64,000 nucleotides of DNA from Shewanella carassii (GTDB lineage Bacteria > Pseudomonadota > Gammaproteobacteria > Enterobacterales > Shewanellaceae): the NCBI RefSeq assembly GCF_002777975.1, contig NZ_NGVS01000033.1, positions 434,001 through 498,000 on the forward strand. Direction: 5' to 3'. Numbering within the stretch: position 1 is the first letter of the stretch; each line of letters starts with the position of its first letter. A model generated the notes under the pieces. The model saw only the letters and a program-made list of their open reading frames with translations. It did no database searches and was not told the origin of the DNA. The position numbers and the translations under genes are program-made. Below are positions 34,617 to 44,008 of the stretch, in pieces.

Positions 34617-36755
34617 ATGGAAAACAGCAACAAGAGTTTTAGCCTCAGCCGCCGCGACGACGGCATTGCCATTCTTTCCATGGATGTACCCGGCGAAAGC
34701 ATGAATACCCTCAAGGCCGAATTCGGCCCTGAGATCAGCGCCTTGCTGAGCGAAATCAAAGCGGACAGCAGTATCAAGGGCTTGGTGATTATCTCAGGTA
34801 AGCCTGATTCCTTCGTGGCCGGCGCCGATATCTCCATGCTCGATGCCTGTCAAAGCGCCGCCGATGCCCGCGAGCTGTCGAGCTCAGGGCATAAGGTGTT
34901 TGCCGAACTGGAAGGGTTGAAAATTCCTGTAGTCGCAGCCATTCACGGCGCCTGTCTCGGTGGCGGCCTCGAGCTGGCACTGGCTTGCCATCTGCGGCTG
35001 TGCAGTGACGACAAGAAAACCATGTTGGGGGTGCCGGAAGTTCAGCTCGGTCTGCTGCCGGGCGGTGGTGGTACCCAGCGTCTGCCACGCCTGGTGGGGA
35101 TCACCACAGCGCTTGATATGATGCTTACCGGTAAACAGGTTCGCCCCAAGCAGGCGCTGAAGATGGGGCTGGTGGACGATATGGTGCCCAAGTCGATTCT
35201 GCTGGAGGCGGCGGTTGAACTGGCATTGGCCGGCAAAGCCAAGCGCGGTAAAGGCAAAAATAATCAACCTCTGATGAACAAGCTGCTCGAAAGCAACGGC
35301 TTTGGGCAGAAAATCATCTTTGATCAGGCCCGTAAACAGGTTGCCAGAAAAACCCAGGGTAACTATCCGGCGCCGGACAAGATCATCGACTGTGTGCGGG
35401 TGGGGATGAGCCAGGGGATAGAGGCAGGTTTGGCCACAGAGGCGCGCCATTTCGGCGAGCTGGTGGTGACGTCCGAGTCGGCGGCGCTGCGCTCCATCTT
35501 CTTTGCCACCACAGAAATGAAAAAGGAAACCGGCGCCGAAGGTGCTGAGCCCAGTCCGGTTCACAAGGCCGTAGTGCTCGGCGGTGGCCTGATGGGCGGC
35601 GGTATCGCCTCAGTGACCACCACCAAGGCCAAAATCCCGGTGCGGGTCAAGGATATCAGTGAGCAGGGACTCAGCAATGCGCTGGGCTATGCCTATAAGT
35701 TACTGGATAAGGGCGTCAAGCGTCGGCATATGACCCCGGCGGTGCGCGATAAGCAGATGGCCTTGATGACGACGACTACAGACTATGTTGGGGTCAAGGA
35801 TGCCGACATAGTGGTCGAGGCGGTATTTGAGGATCTCAGCCTCAAGCATCAAATGGTGCGGGATATCGAGCGCGAATGCGGTGAACACACTATTTTTGCG
35901 TCCAACACCTCGTCTCTGCCCATAGGTCAGATTGCCGAAGCCGCCGCCAGGCCGGAAAACGTCATCGGCCTGCATTACTTCTCGCCGGTAGAGAAGATGC
36001 CGCTGGTGGAAGTGATTGCTCACGACAAGACCTCGCCCCAGACGATAGCCACCACAGTGGCCTTTGCCCGCAAACAGGGCAAGACGCCGATAGTGGTGAA
36101 AGATGGCGCCGGTTTCTATGTTAACCGTATTCTGGCGCTCTATATGAATGAAGCGGCGCAGCTGCTGCTTGAGGGCAACAGTGTCGAGAGCCTGGATAAG
36201 GCGCTGGTGAAGTTTGGCTTCCCAGTCGGCCCTATCACTCTGCTCGATGAAGTGGGTATTGATGTGGGCGCCAAGATTTCGCCGATACTCGAAAAGGAGT
36301 TGGGTGAGCGTTTCGCTGCCCCCTCTGCCTTCGATAAGCTGCTCGCCGATGACCGCAAGGGGCGCAAGAATGCCAAGGGCTTCTATCTCTACGGTCCTAA
36401 AGCCGGCAAGAAGAAGGAAGTGGACAAGAGCGTTTATCAAGTGCTGGGGATAGCGCCGGGTGTTGGCGCCGAAAATGCCAACCTGGCAGAGCGCTGTGTG
36501 GTGCAGATGCTCAATGAAGCGGTGCGGTGTCTGGAAGAGGGCATCATAGCCTCTGCCCGCGATGGGGATATTGGCGCCATCTTCGGCATAGGTTTCCCGC
36601 CTTTCCTCGGTGGGCCTTTCCACTATATAGACACCATGGGCGCCGATCAGTTGCTGGCCAAGCTGGAACGCTTCCAGAGCCGCTTCGGCGACAGATTCGC
36701 CCCGAGTGAATTGCTCAAGACCATGGCCGCAGAAGGACGACGCTTCTTCGACTGA
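34617..36755 (+). CDS. fadJ: Fatty-acid oxidation complex alpha subunit (enoyl-CoA hydratase / 3-hydroxyacyl-CoA dehydrogenase)
   Basis: This bifunctional subunit of about 712 residues does the hydration and NAD+-dependent oxidation steps. The N-terminal crotonase domain has FVAGADISMLDAC and HGACLGGGLELALACHLRL (oxyanion loop) with EVQLGLLPGGGGTQRLPR. The dehydrogenase part has the NAD-binding VLGGGLMGGGIASVT near residue 320 and the catalytic His in IGLHYFSPVEKMPLVE. I use the ATG at 34617: GGAG is 9 bases upstream, whereas a TTG at 34611 is too close to it. The next structure downstream is a 15-bp tandem repeat and a strong terminator. Confidence 0.95.
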   Translation: MENSNKSFSLSRRDDGIAILSMDVPGESMNTLKAEFGPEISALLSEIKADSSIKGLVIISGKPDSFVAGADISMLDACQSAADARELSSSGHKVFAELEGLKIPVVAAIHGACLGGGLELALACHLRLCSDDKKTMLGVPEVQLGLLPGGGGTQRLPRLVGITTALDMMLTGKQVRPKQALKMGLVDDMVPKSILLEAAVELALAGKAKRGKGKNNQPLMNKLLESNGFGQKIIFDQARKQVARKTQGNYPAPDKIIDCVRVGMSQGIEAGLATEARHFGELVVTSESAALRSIFFATTEMKKETGAEGAEPSPVHKAVVLGGGLMGGGIASVTTTKAKIPVRVKDISEQGLSNALGYAYKLLDKGVKRRHMTPAVRDKQMALMTTTTDYVGVKDADIVVEAVFEDLSLKHQMVRDIERECGEHTIFASNTSSLPIGQIAEAAARPENVIGLHYFSPVEKMPLVEVIAHDKTSPQTIATTVAFARKQGKTPIVVKDGAGFYVNRILALYMNEAAQLLLEGNSVESLDKALVKFGFPVGPITLLDEVGIDVGAKISPILEKELGERFAAPSAFDKLLADDRKGRKNAKGFYLYGPKAGKKKEVDKSVYQVLGIAPGVGAENANLAERCVVQMLNEAVRCLEEGIIASARDGDIGAIFGIGFPPFLGGPFHYIDTMGADQLLAKLERFQSRFGDRFAPSELLKTMAAEGRRFFD

Positions 36756-36787
36756 CACTGATTGGAATGGCTGTTCTTCGAATCGCC

Positions 36788-36847
36788 TTTGAGTAACAGC
36801 ACTTTGAATAACAGTGCTTTGAGTTACAGTGCTTCGAATAACAGCGC
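36788..36847. repeat. Four tandem 15-bp repeats after fadJ
   Basis: Four consecutive 15-bp units start at 36788, 36803, 36818 and 36833 and follow the pattern TTYGARTWACAGYRC, with only a few substitutions between units. A degraded fifth copy may precede them at about 36773. The array is noncoding (stops in the plus frames) and lies between the fadJ stop and its terminator, so it should be transcribed in the 3' untranslated region. Confidence 0.85.
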
Positions 36848-36889
36848 TGCTTTACTGTAAAAGCGGCCTCAGGCCGCAACCCTCCAACC

Positions 36890-36930
36890 AAACGCCCCGG
36901 TAAGGCTGTAAATCACCGGGGCGTTTTTTT
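36890..36930 (+). terminator. Strong terminator of fadIJ
   Basis: A perfect 12-bp stem (36890-36901 with 36915-36926) is followed by a run of T, with a smaller GCGGCCTCAGGCCGC hairpin just upstream. Confidence 0.9.
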
Positions 36931-37122
36931 AACTGTCACAACCGGGGATAGGACGTGATATCGGCAAATTGAAACGGGAAAATACCGGGTTATGGGTGAT
37001 TCGAGTTCCGGGGAAACTCAACGAAATAGGCGAACATTGCCTATTTCGCTGCGCTTTTATTGGTTCAAATCAGAATAACGAGGCGGGTCTGTAGACCCGT
37101 CCGTTGAGAGTGACACGCTATA

Positions 37123-38778
37123 TTATTGTCCGAGATCGAATCGACGGGTGGTTTCCATCAGATCGGATGCCAAGCGGTTAAGATCCTGACAGGTGGCTGC
37201 CGTATGCTGGGTGCCTTGAGTATTTTCCTCGGAAACCATCTGGATGGTGCTCAGGTTACGGTTGAGATCCTCGGCCACCACGTTTTGCTCCTCGGTGGCG
37301 CTGGCAATCTGATTACTCATATCGGTAATAGTGTTCACCGCCTCGTTGATACTGACGATGCTTTCACCGGCCTTGCTGGCCAGTTCCAAAGAGTCTTGCA
37401 TCTGCGCTCGACTGATCTGCATCGCTTCACCGGCTTCAGCCGTGCGAGCCTGCAACATTTCGATGGTCTTGCTGATCTCTTCGGTCGAGGTCTGTGTACG
37501 CTGCGCCAGAGTGCGTACTTCATCAGAGACTACGGCAAAGCCACGTCCCTGCTCACCGGCTCTGGCGGCCTCAATGGCGGCATTCAACGCCAATAGATTG
37601 GTTTGGTCGGCAATGCCGCGGATCACGTCCAGCACCATGCTGATGTTATGGCTGTCCTGTTCCAGCTGTTGCACAACATTGGATGCCGAATCCAGCTTGT
37701 CGGCAACCGTATCTATGCTGGTGACCGTTTGTTGCACTATGCCAGTGCCTTCATGGGCTGCTTCCATGGCATTATTGGCGGCATTGGCGGCGGCGGTTGT
37801 ATTGCGGGCGACTTCCTGAAGAGTCGATTGCATTTCATTCATGGCCGTTGCCACTTGATCGATTTCGTTTTGTTGCTGTGACATGCCCTGGGCCGATTGC
37901 TCGGAAATGGCGCTCATTTCTGATACGGCCGAGCCGAGTTGCTCAACAGAGGAGGAGATCTCTGTCACCAGTTTTTTCAGGCCTTCCTTCATTTCACGAA
38001 TGGCCAGGGCCAGTTGCCCGGTTTCGTCGTTGTTGATGCGACCGCTTTCAATCCAGTCACAGAGTTCTCCACGGCCGAGCTTACCTTCGGAAATGGCCCG
38101 GGCCTGAGTGACCAACATGGTGAGTGGATTACGGATCTGACGGGTGAGAATGGTGGCGAAAAAGATCACCAGCAGTAATGCGGCTATGGTGATGATAGTG
38201 ATGCTTAACGTTGCCGAATCATAGTGATGTTCAACTTCAGCCTTGCCGGTATCGGCAAATCCGTGATTGATTTTGACCAATTTTTCAACATCATCAACAA
38301 TCAAGGCAAATTTCTTTGGACCCTGAGTTAAAAATAACTGTTGTGCTTCGGGGATCCGACCACTGTCCAGTAAGTCGGCTACGCGGTTGTGAAATTCATG
38401 ATATTCATCCCAATGTTTAACAATCGCAGTATAAGCGTCAGTTTCCTCTTGGTTGAAGAGATTCTTGCTGTATTCATGAAACAGTTTCTTGAGCGTTTGT
38501 GCCTGTTTTATCATCACGCCATTGTATTGTTGAGCTGTCTCGGGATCGTCCAAAATCAAGAAATACCCCAGTTCATAGCGGCGAAAATCGGTCACCTGAC
38601 TACGAATATCATTGGCGATGTTCATGCTGGGAATGTTGGCATCAGTGATTTCGATTACGGCGTCATTCATCTGGTTAAACAGGTAGAGCGAAAACATTCC
38701 CATGAAGAGCAAGATTGCCCCAAAAAGGGAAAATGCCATAGCCAGTTTTTTACCTATTGTCAGGTGTCTGAGACTCAT
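37123..38778 (-). CDS. Methyl-accepting chemotaxis protein (copy 1 of a paralogous pair)
   Basis: This 551-residue chemoreceptor has TM1 at about 11-34, a helical periplasmic sensor at about 35-190 that looks like the four-helix-bundle type, TM2 at about 190-212, a HAMP domain, and a cytoplasmic signalling hairpin with the tip DQTNLLALNAAIEAARAGEQ plus GRGFAVVSDEVRTLAQRT. The gene at 44009-45664 is nearly identical in the signalling half (DNA as well as protein) but clearly different in the sensor. The start has AAAGG 6 bases upstream, and the same leader is seen in the other copy. The ligand is unknown; the neighbouring redox genes suggest energy or acceptor taxis, which is inference. Confidence 0.95.
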   Translation of the reverse strand: MSLRHLTIGKKLAMAFSLFGAILLFMGMFSLYLFNQMNDAVIEITDANIPSMNIANDIRSQVTDFRRYELGYFLILDDPETAQQYNGVMIKQAQTLKKLFHEYSKNLFNQEETDAYTAIVKHWDEYHEFHNRVADLLDSGRIPEAQQLFLTQGPKKFALIVDDVEKLVKINHGFADTGKAEVEHHYDSATLSITIITIAALLLVIFFATILTRQIRNPLTMLVTQARAISEGKLGRGELCDWIESGRINNDETGQLALAIREMKEGLKKLVTEISSSVEQLGSAVSEMSAISEQSAQGMSQQQNEIDQVATAMNEMQSTLQEVARNTTAAANAANNAMEAAHEGTGIVQQTVTSIDTVADKLDSASNVVQQLEQDSHNISMVLDVIRGIADQTNLLALNAAIEAARAGEQGRGFAVVSDEVRTLAQRTQTSTEEISKTIEMLQARTAEAGEAMQISRAQMQDSLELASKAGESIVSINEAVNTITDMSNQIASATEEQNVVAEDLNRNLSTIQMVSEENTQGTQHTAATCQDLNRLASDLMETTRRFDLGQ

Positions 38779-39713
38779 AGTTAAACCTTTTTGTTTTATT
38801 TGTTAAAACGGTGACTTTATATTATGAAGTCACTTTAGAATGATAGGGGTTACAAACGGAAAATAAAAAACAGACAGTCGAAAAGTATTATGTATCTTAA
38901 AGGATGCATAACGGTTCCGACAGGTGTTTACTATGTCGAGTTTGTTCTAAATCTATTTATATTCTTCAAATTTTTTGGTGAATGTTGCCACTGAATTTTT
39001 AGTATGATGGATATTTACAGGTAGTAGCCATCCATGGCGCGACAAATTTACACTAAATCAAGAGACATGCTTTCACGCACATTAAATATTATCTTTTAAG
39101 ATGCCACTTTTGGGAATGACATTTGTCACAATTATGGTGAAACTGAGAATTTTGTATTCACTTTCACACTGGTTATTGTGCTTTAGTTATTAACTATAGA
39201 TGAAAATGGCGTTAGCAATGGATTAATGAATAATAATTAATGATTGTTGCGATCATCGTTATTTGATTGATGGTTTTTGGTCGGGTGTTGATTCCGTTTT
39301 CTTTTTGCTGGCGATTACCTATTTTTAATGTGTTTTGGTTGTTTTTATGTTTTATAAATATTGGTCTGGTTACTTTTTCTATTTTTAAAGCAATAATGAA
39401 GTACAATAATTTGATTTGGTTGTTACTCTTTGCGGCTTTCCTAAGTTGATACTAAATTTCACCTTAAAATATTAGTTATTACTGTGCTTGTTGTTTTTTA
39501 CAGCAAGGACGTGATTAAATAATGCTCATAATTTAAGTTGCTTGTGAACAAAAGTGTGACTCGATTAATATTTAACGGACAAAGTTTAGTGTACCGAATG
39601 GGATGCTTGGATCCAGGATGTATAATTAACGTCCATCATATTAGCCCGGTCGAATAAACATTCTTAGAACACATGGTAATGAATTTCCGGGTACTTTAGT
39701 TTCGAGCAATGTC
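38779..39713. other. Long AT-rich intergenic region
   Basis: This 935-bp noncoding stretch between the divergent chemoreceptor and flavoprotein genes is distinctly richer in A and T than its neighbours, most strongly from about 39170 to 39560. Short ORFs in it lack ribosome sites and have no recognisable product. It must hold two promoters. An imperfect CRP-like sequence (TTGTGAACAAAAGTGTGAC) starts at about 39543. A transferred segment or an H-NS-type silenced promoter would fit the composition. Confidence 0.5.
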
Positions 39714-42029
39714 ATGATAGAAATCCAACTCGATGGTACTCTCATCTCAACGGAAGAAAATAAAACACTTCTGGAAATAGCAACAGAGAATGGGGTTCAT
39801 ATTCCCAGTCTTTGCAATATAGGTAACAGGTTAAATACTGAGTTTGAACATCACTGCAATATTTGTGTAGTGGAGGTGTGTCTTGCCGGCTCACCACCAT
39901 CTGAGCGTCAGTGTCTGCGGGCTTGTGAAACGCTGGCTCAGCAGGGAATGGAGGTTGTTACCCATTCTGCTTTTCTGAGTGAGCAGCGGCAGCAAGCGCT
40001 TAAATACCTGTTACAGGATCATTTTGCCGACTGTGAAGCTCCATGCCAACAGGCTTGCCCTGCGGGAGTGGATGTTCAGCAGTATCTTTACCACTTAGCT
40101 CAGGGGAATCACACTGAGGCGGTGAAGGTTATCAAACAAACCTTGCCCATGCCTCTGTCTATTGGCCGGGTATGTCCGGCATTTTGTGAAGCCGAGTGTC
40201 GCCGCTCATTGATCGATGAGCCCGTGGCTATTCGACAACTCAAACGTCATGCTGCCGATCTGGATTTGGCGGATATGGAAAGTTATGTCCCGGAACGCCT
40301 TCCGGATACGGGCAAGAAAGTCGCTATCATTGGAGCCGGCCCCGCGGGATTGACAGCTGGCTATTTTCTTTCCAATCAAGGACATAATGTTACCATTTAT
40401 GACGAGGCTCCCCAGGCCGGTGGTTGGTTGAGATACGGTATCCCTGAGTATCGTCTCCCTAAAGCCATTTTGGATAAAGAGATAGAACTCCTTCAGTGTA
40501 ATGGTTTGGAGATAGTGACAGGATGTCGTCTGGGAAGAGATATTAATCTGGATGAACTGGCTCAAACCCATGACGCTATCTGCTTGGCCATAGGTGCCCA
40601 AAAAGCGGTGGAGATGAACTATCCGGGTAGCGATTTGGCGGGATGCTTCCTCGGGGTCGACTATCTGCGCGACTATTGTACGGACAAGAGACTGACAACA
40701 GGCAATAAGGTGGCCGTTATCGGTGGCGGGAATACGGCCATAGATTGTGCCCGTACTGCCGTGCGCGAGGGGGCTGATGTCACTCTGATTTATCGTCGTA
40801 CCAAAGCCAGCATGCCAGCAGAGCCGCACGAGGTGCATGCCGCCGAAGAGGAAGGGGTTAAATTTCACTTCTTGGCTAATCCGGCATGCAATCACGCCGA
40901 TGAGCATGGCCGGGTACGGGCCGTCACTTTTGACAAGATGCTACTCAGTGAACCCGATGCATCGGGGCGTCAAAGTGTCATTGCCAGCGGTGAGCAGTTT
41001 ACTGAGGACTTTGATACCGTTATCGCTGCAGTATCACAACAAACCGATCTGTCTTTCCTGGATACACCTAAAAATCAGCTTGCCTCTGGTCAACTGACAT
41101 TGACGCGTTGGAATACTATTTCCGGTTGCGACCACACCATGTCTGCCGGTATTGACAAGTTATTCGTGATTGGGGATTCTCGCCGTGGCCCGGCTACTGC
41201 CGTGGCGGCCATAGCCGATGGGCGGCGTGCGGCTGAAGCGATCAGTCGCCAATTGTCCTCGGGTCTAACATGCGCCCTGAGCCCACGGGCTTTTAACGCT
41301 CGCAAGGCTGCCAAGACCCGCATGTTGGACAAGTCGCTTTATCCTGCCTCAAAGGTAGAACCCAGAGTTAAAATGGCTGAATTGCCTGCTGCAGAACGGC
41401 TACAGAGTTTTGCCGAGGTCGAGTTGGGATTTAGCCAAGAACAGGCATTGCGGGAAGCGGCCCGTTGTTTGGAATGCGCCTGTCAGTCCAACAAGGATTG
41501 CAAATTGCGGCACTATGCCACCGAGTACAAGATCAAAGAAACGCAACTGGACATAAGTCATGCCAGACGTTTTGTTATAGATGATTCGGCTCCGCTTATC
41601 ACTTTTGATGCCAACCGTTGTATTAGCTGCGGAGCCTGCATCAGCGCCTGCCATAGCCATGGGCATAATGTCATTCGTTTTACTCCCGATCATTACAGTG
41701 CCTTGCCTGCGGGAGAAGAGGCGCTGCGCTGCGCTCCAAGGGCCGGTTTCAGCGTTTCCATGGCTGACAGTGAATGTGTGCAATGTGGCCAGTGTGTGCA
41801 GGTTTGTCCGACCGGAGCCCTGGTCTACAAAACCGATAAGCGTTATAACCGGGTGACTATGCGGGCGCTGGGCTTATATCGAGACGATCTGTTGTCTGAT
41901 ATTCGGGTCAGTCATGGCAACCCGGGCGTACTGGCTTTTTATCGGGATATGAATACCACGCCCATGGGGGCATTGGCTCATCAATTATTGCATACCCACT
42001 ATATAGACAGGACTCGACTCGGAGCTTAG
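39714..42029 (+). CDS. Multi-cofactor Fe-S flavoprotein oxidoreductase (NuoG-like ferredoxin + GltD-like FAD/NAD(P) + 2[4Fe-4S])
   Basis: This single protein of 771 residues has four redox modules. Residues 1-80 form a 2Fe-2S domain spaced like NuoG (Cys34, Cys48, Cys51, Cys67). Residues 100-170 are a GltD/DPD-type [4Fe-4S] domain (Cys107, 111, 115 and 154, 158, 162). Then come FAD binding (KKVAIIGAGPAGLTAG, about 201-216) and NAD(P) binding (KVAVIGGGNTAIDCARTA, about 336-353). The end has a ferredoxin with CISCGACISAC (from Cys636) and CVQCGQCVQVCP (from Cys688). It is cytoplasmic and probably moves electrons between NAD(P)H and a protein acceptor; related fusions accompany formate dehydrogenases or hydrogenases, but no catalytic partner is encoded nearby. 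Function unassigned. Confidence 0.85.
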   Translation: MIEIQLDGTLISTEENKTLLEIATENGVHIPSLCNIGNRLNTEFEHHCNICVVEVCLAGSPPSERQCLRACETLAQQGMEVVTHSAFLSEQRQQALKYLLQDHFADCEAPCQQACPAGVDVQQYLYHLAQGNHTEAVKVIKQTLPMPLSIGRVCPAFCEAECRRSLIDEPVAIRQLKRHAADLDLADMESYVPERLPDTGKKVAIIGAGPAGLTAGYFLSNQGHNVTIYDEAPQAGGWLRYGIPEYRLPKAILDKEIELLQCNGLEIVTGCRLGRDINLDELAQTHDAICLAIGAQKAVEMNYPGSDLAGCFLGVDYLRDYCTDKRLTTGNKVAVIGGGNTAIDCARTAVREGADVTLIYRRTKASMPAEPHEVHAAEEEGVKFHFLANPACNHADEHGRVRAVTFDKMLLSEPDASGRQSVIASGEQFTEDFDTVIAAVSQQTDLSFLDTPKNQLASGQLTLTRWNTISGCDHTMSAGIDKLFVIGDSRRGPATAVAAIADGRRAAEAISRQLSSGLTCALSPRAFNARKAAKTRMLDKSLYPASKVEPRVKMAELPAAERLQSFAEVELGFSQEQALREAARCLECACQSNKDCKLRHYATEYKIKETQLDISHARRFVIDDSAPLITFDANRCISCGACISACHSHGHNVIRFTPDHYSALPAGEEALRCAPRAGFSVSMADSECVQCGQCVQVCPTGALVYKTDKRYNRVTMRALGLYRDDLLSDIRVSHGNPGVLAFYRDMNTTPMGALAHQLLHTHYIDRTRLGA

Positions 42030-42098
42030 ATCTGGCTGGCGCCGATAATACTTTGTCGATAAGCTGGAATCATGGTCGGCTATAGGATACCAACCTGA

Positions 42099-42124
42099 AA
42101 ACGCTCCCGAGTTCGGGAGCGTTT
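42099..42124. terminator. Bidirectional terminator between convergent genes
   Basis: A perfect 12-bp inverted repeat (42099-42110 with 42113-42124) flanked by A and T runs lies between the flavoprotein and cytochrome stop codons. Confidence 0.85.
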
Positions 42125-42134
42125 CAATCGGAGA

Positions 42135-43538
42135 TTATTTCAATTCAACACCTTGATAGTGCTGAGTTAAATGAGTCATTTCAATCGCTGGAACCTGAAT
42201 TTTGTTTTCCAACAACAGATCGGCCACGCTTTGGTCAAATGAGCGGTAGTGAAGCTTCACTTCCACCTGGTAATGACTGGTTTCACTCGGCAATTCGAAT
42301 GGATAAGCCACTGTTTTGCTGCCTTTGGCTGGAATTGTATTTTGCACGCTGAATTTGGCGACCTTCCAAGGCTTATGCTCCGAGTTGCCATGAATGTCTA
42401 CCGAAGTATCTTGAAATACAACTGTATTTTCCGGCAGCTTGTTGTTGGCGTCCAGAGTTCCTGAGCGTAACAGCTCTTTACCCTTATCATCAGTAATAAC
42501 AACCTCCAGCCATACCTGACGGATGAAGGTTAGGCTGGTTGGCAGAGCATGACCCGCGCGGCGGTTGTGAACCGTGATTTCCAACACAGGCTCCTTGGCT
42601 GAACCTTTGACTGAGGCGTTCAATTCAGCCACGGTTTGCAGGCGTTTTGTTGCTTCCTCAGCATGTTCTTTACCGCCCTTTACTCCCAGTAAAGGCGCGA
42701 CAATGGCATTACCCCCGACAAAGGTATGATCATGAACCAAGGACCTTTGTTTGCCTCCCATACCGGCTTTTCCGCCAAGACCGTGGTCGGCAAGTTGTTT
42801 GGCGGGTTTCATTTCATCAGCCACCCGCACCGCGGTTTCTACCGGAACCATGTGACAATCCTGGCATTGGATCCCGGCTTCGGCATAAGGTGAGTTTTTC
42901 CACTCCTGGTAGGTGTGTTCCAACGGGAAGTGATTCTCGGTCGGATTAAACACATTATGGCAATTGGCGCAAAATTCTGATTTGGTATGCAGCTCAGAAT
43001 AAATCACTTTATGGCCCATGGCCTTAGCATCGTCATAGGGACCACGTTTACCACCATCGGTCGACAGTTCAAGCGAGGCGTTGCCATGTTCTCCATTGGC
43101 CGTTTTCGCCATATTGGTATCTACCACTGAGTGGCAGACCTCACAGCTGACCCCCTGATTGGCCACGGCCTGAGTGGTAAAACCACCAAACTTTCCGGAT
43201 TCAGATTTAAACTCAACGGTTTGTGTGACAGTACCTAGAGCGGTATGGCAGCCACCACAAAGATTGCGGGTTGCACCATCGGTTTCCTTTTCGCCCATGG
43301 CCCACTCGGCTTGAAATACCGGATCGATAAAGGCGATGGAGTGCATGGAACCTTGCCACCCCTTAAATTGGCGGGGATGGCAGCCGGAGCAGGTTTTGGC
43401 ATCTTTAAAGCGGCTGATTTCGGGTTGAGTTTGTTCCTTGATAGAAAGATTGGTCAACGGAAATGGCAGGGGGTCGCCGGCCATGGCCGTCAGCGGCAAT
43501 GTGGTGCTTAATAGCAGCGCGATGGTGGTTTTTTTCAT
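42135..43538 (-). CDS. Periplasmic pentahaem c-type cytochrome
   Basis: This 467-residue exported protein (signal peptide ending LTAMA) carries five CxxCH haem motifs: Cys50/His54, Cys94/His98, Cys132/His136, Cys180/His184 and Cys215/His219. The spacing and the GCHP, GCHTAL and CQDCHM contexts resemble cytochrome c554-type multihaem proteins. From about residue 240 there is no haem; instead a beta-rich domain follows (LEITVHNRRAGHALPTSLTF, VWLEVVITDDKGKELLRSG). The natural donor and acceptor are unknown. It is convergent with the flavoprotein and next to the second chemoreceptor; the flavoprotein is cytoplasmic, so direct electron exchange is unlikely without a membrane link. Confidence 0.9.
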   Translation of the reverse strand: MKKTTIALLLSTTLPLTAMAGDPLPFPLTNLSIKEQTQPEISRFKDAKTCSGCHPRQFKGWQGSMHSIAFIDPVFQAEWAMGEKETDGATRNLCGGCHTALGTVTQTVEFKSESGKFGGFTTQAVANQGVSCEVCHSVVDTNMAKTANGEHGNASLELSTDGGKRGPYDDAKAMGHKVIYSELHTKSEFCANCHNVFNPTENHFPLEHTYQEWKNSPYAEAGIQCQDCHMVPVETAVRVADEMKPAKQLADHGLGGKAGMGGKQRSLVHDHTFVGGNAIVAPLLGVKGGKEHAEEATKRLQTVAELNASVKGSAKEPVLEITVHNRRAGHALPTSLTFIRQVWLEVVITDDKGKELLRSGTLDANNKLPENTVVFQDTSVDIHGNSEHKPWKVAKFSVQNTIPAKGSKTVAYPFELPSETSHYQVEVKLHYRSFDQSVADLLLENKIQVPAIEMTHLTQHYQGVELK

Positions 43539-44008
43539 GGTTTTGCAATCAATGTAAATACAGTTGGAGTTTATGGTTAGCCGTCCAATGTGAACCGGCG
43601 GCTTGTTAATCTATGCAAAACAGGGTAGGGCGTGTGTCTTATGGATCTCAAACTTGTGATTTCAATGGTTATCTGTTTATTTTATTGTAATCTGCTCACA
43701 ATAATACCTTTTGTTACATTGCAAAAGCTGTTTTTGTGGGGGTTGTTTGTTTTTTCATTACCACTATATTCTGTTTTTATTGTTATTTTTTAAGTTTAAC
43801 GCTGCTGAAAGCGTTATTTGTTCAATGTCGAATTATTAGGTCTTTATGTGGTTTAAGTTGGGTTTGAATGGTTGTAAAGCGTGATGAACTTTGTCTACAG
43901 TGCCCGGAAGAGGAGAAAGACTTACAAGGAGGCTTGTTGCGTGATAACAGTGACGACTCGTCAAAGGTGGCAGACCCGTGGGTCTGCCTTGTGAGCGTTA
44001 GACTCGGG
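43539..44008. other. Intergenic region upstream of the cytochrome gene
   Basis: This 470-bp gap is AT-rich from 43670 to 43870. It should hold the cytochrome promoter and the end of the second chemoreceptor transcript. The only structure I notice is an imperfect CTTTTG/CAAAAG inverted repeat around 43707-43725. No ORF or RNA gene is convincing. Confidence 0.4.

Noticed and set aside
35700..36758. A 352-codon open frame antisense to fadJ
   Set aside because: It lies opposite the dehydrogenase half of fadJ, with no start signal and no motif.
36788..36847. Possible CRISPR array
   Set aside because: The 15-bp units are directly adjacent with no unique spacers, so this is a tandem repeat, not a CRISPR array.
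39212..39449. Short open frames in the AT-rich spacer on both strands
   Set aside because: They have no ribosome site, sit in low-complexity AT-rich sequence, and have no recognisable motif. Chance ORFs are expected there.
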